This document shows positions 62,789 to 64,000 of a stretch of DNA of 64,000 nt, in pieces (positions within the stretch are counted from its first letter, which is position 1; each line of letters starts with the position of its first letter). The position numbers and the translations under genes were made by a program. This DNA is from Cystobasidiopsis lactophilus (Eukaryota > Basidiomycota > Agaricostilbomycetes > Agaricostilbales > Chionosphaeraceae), in contig BCIO01000005.1 of NCBI GenBank assembly GCA_001599975.1, positions 124,001-188,000 of the forward strand, written 5' to 3'. Below the pieces are notes generated by a model. That model was not told the DNA's origin, did no database searches, and saw nothing but the letters and a program-made list of their open reading frames with translations.

Positions 62789-63104
62789 GATCAAGCAGTT
62801 CAATAAAGGTACTAGAAAGTGGAAAGGTGAGGGTGGAGTGGAGGTCGGGGTGGGAGACAGTTCTTTTGCTCCTCGACGATGATGGCCTCGGCGAGTGCGC
62901 GACTTCAGGTCTTCCAATGTACATGCCCAATGACTGCGTTTCTATATGACATCCGTGACTTTTGAACCCAACTGCTGCATCGCTGCTTCTTGGGATCAGA
63001 TTGGCGGGATTGCAGCGAGAGATCGGAGTCAAACTTGCCTTGCTTCGCCTCGGAGAACACCTTCTCGATCCCTCACTGCCCTCTTGACTCCCTGTCCATC
63101 CTTA
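62789..63104. other. Upstream region of PET191
   Basis: Promoter of PET191 and probably the 3' end of the next minus-strand gene, whose last exon may reach about 63034. No other feature seen. Confidence 0.35.
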
Positions 63105-63360
63105 GGAGCTAGATGAGTGAGGAGGCCGACAGAAGAGTGAAAAAGGCTCACTCCAACCCCTTGCCACCTTGCCAAATCCATGCAACCCAAGTCCCCTGCC
63201 TCAAGGGTCTTTCCTCCCTCTTCCTGCCCTGAACCCCGCCAACTGAAGAGGTAGATGAGCTACTCGTACAATAAAAGACTACCAAAGCTTACCTCGAACC
63301 CTTGCCAATCTGGCAGCCCCCGTGCAACCCCAGATTCCCTAGCCAGCACGATCCCGCCTA
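63105..63360. repeat. Degenerate tandem repeat of an exon-intron unit (two copies)
   Basis: Two diverged units, about 63105-63235 and 63245-63360, sharing 'tagatgag', 'ggctcact/gcttacct', 'ccttgcca..ttggc', 'tgcaaccc' and 'ctagcc/ctcaag'. On the minus strand each reads as an exon ending '(W)QG(G)KGLE' or 'DWQGFE', then donor gtgagc or gtaagc and a short intron. It resembles the arrangement at 34 kb. Reading frames of the two exons do not join cleanly. Confidence 0.5.
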
Positions 63361-63420
63361 ACAAAATAAAGTCAAGCTACGGCATTCTTGTGTAGGATTG
63401 AACTCACTTGATCTTCCGCC

Positions 63421-64000
63421 TCAAAGCCAGGTCCAATACCCACCCAACACTCGGCGCTTCCCTTGTCCCTTCGCCACCTGCTTCCAGGGGTCCGCCGCGC
63501 CCATTGACTTTTTTCGAACTCGAAAGCCTGCAAGCTTGTATGGGTCACTGTACTCGTGCCATATCGTTTGACCATCAAGGGGCAGTGCACCATTGAGGGG
63601 CAGTGCTGGAGAACTGATCGAGCTGCGACGGGACCGGCCATCGACCAACTTCTCTGCCTTCGGGAGGGGCCGCTTGGCCAAGACGTCTTCGAGCTTTGAT
63701 TGATTGATCAGAGAGACTCCAACGAGATCGTCGACCAAGTGCAACATACCTGGTAGTCAACTTCGAAGGCCGCCGACTCTAGTCTCCAAAGACGTCCGAC
63801 TGGGGACGCCAGAGTAACGAGGCAGCTCGAGAGTTCCAGATAGCATTTTCGATAGATGGCTTCCAGTTCAAGGAATTCATTGCCCCTGAGCCTGTACAAC
63901 CTAACTGCACTCTGGAGTGCGCGAAGAATTGGCAAGTACTGCGCCGTATCGCTTTGTGCCCACTGCGCGCGCACCACACGGAGTAGGTCAAAGGCGGCCG
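63421..64000 (-). CDS. Unrecognised gene, 3' part, runs off window
   Basis: Minus-strand exons: about 63747-64000 ('FLELEAIYRKCYLELSSCLV', 'LWRLESAAFEVDYQ'), an intron beginning gtatgt (about 63690-63748), then 'LEDVLAKRPLPKAEKLVDGR' and 'IWHEYSDPYKLAGFRVRKKS'. A further donor (gtgagt) near 63408 leads into the repeated exon-like units at 63105-63360. No family recognised. The 5' part lies beyond the window, and the choice of frame in the first exon is uncertain. Confidence 0.4.

Noticed and set aside
1-64000. tRNA genes, CRISPR arrays, transposons or virus-like elements
   Set aside because: I scanned for conserved tRNA arm motifs, regular short spaced repeats, transposase or reverse-transcriptase motifs and long terminal repeats, and saw none I could support.

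Overview
This is a stretch of nuclear DNA from a fungus, almost certainly a basidiomycete. Nearly every gene is cut by many short GT-AG introns (about 45-80 nt), GC content is moderate to high, and the gene set is fungal: chitin deacetylase with a membrane anchor, a Pmt4-type O-mannosyltransferase, a kinesin-5 with a BimC box, thaumatin-like proteins, a PMP3-like protein, an APC permease and twin-Cx9C mitochondrial proteins. I cannot place it below phylum. I saw no tRNA, rRNA, transposase, reverse transcriptase or LTR element.

Layout. 0-10 kb: a permease cut by the window edge, a secreted PAN-like repeat protein, an ankyrin/SR-rich protein, a GNAT acetyltransferase and a Thr-rich mucin-like surface protein. 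10.2-21.4 kb: kinesin-5 and eIF3k, separated by about 6.5 kb of decayed tandem copies of the kinesin tail, a Cys-rich gene and the eIF3k head. 21.6-26.3 kb: a two-module putative DNA-binding protein and a phytase-like esterase. 27-31 kb: a 415-bp perfect duplication carrying the head of a PMP3-like gene, then the whole PMP3-like gene. 31.6-36 kb: chitin deacetylase, an exon-like tandem repeat and the mitoribosomal protein mS37. 36-49 kb: tandem paralogues, namely two thaumatin-like genes, two copies of an unrecognised family (A), four copies of a small mitochondrial-type membrane/coiled-coil family, and CMC4. 49-55.6 kb: PMT4 and UTP4, convergent. 56-62 kb: two tandem copies of an unrecognised family (B) and two tandem GNAT genes. 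62.4-64 kb: PET191/COA5 and the 3' part of an unrecognised gene.

The main theme is repeated local duplication of different ages: very old protein-level paralogues, middle-aged decaying segments and one perfect recent copy. The housekeeping genes among them (kinesin-5, eIF3k, PMT4, UTP4, mS37, CMC4, COA5) look intact. A second theme is mitochondrial: mS37, CMC4 and COA5 are all twin-Cx9C proteins of the Mia40 import pathway, and the four-gene membrane/coiled-coil family carries presequence-like N-termini. Exon joins were worked out by eye from splice signals, reading frame and family patterns, so single junctions may be off.
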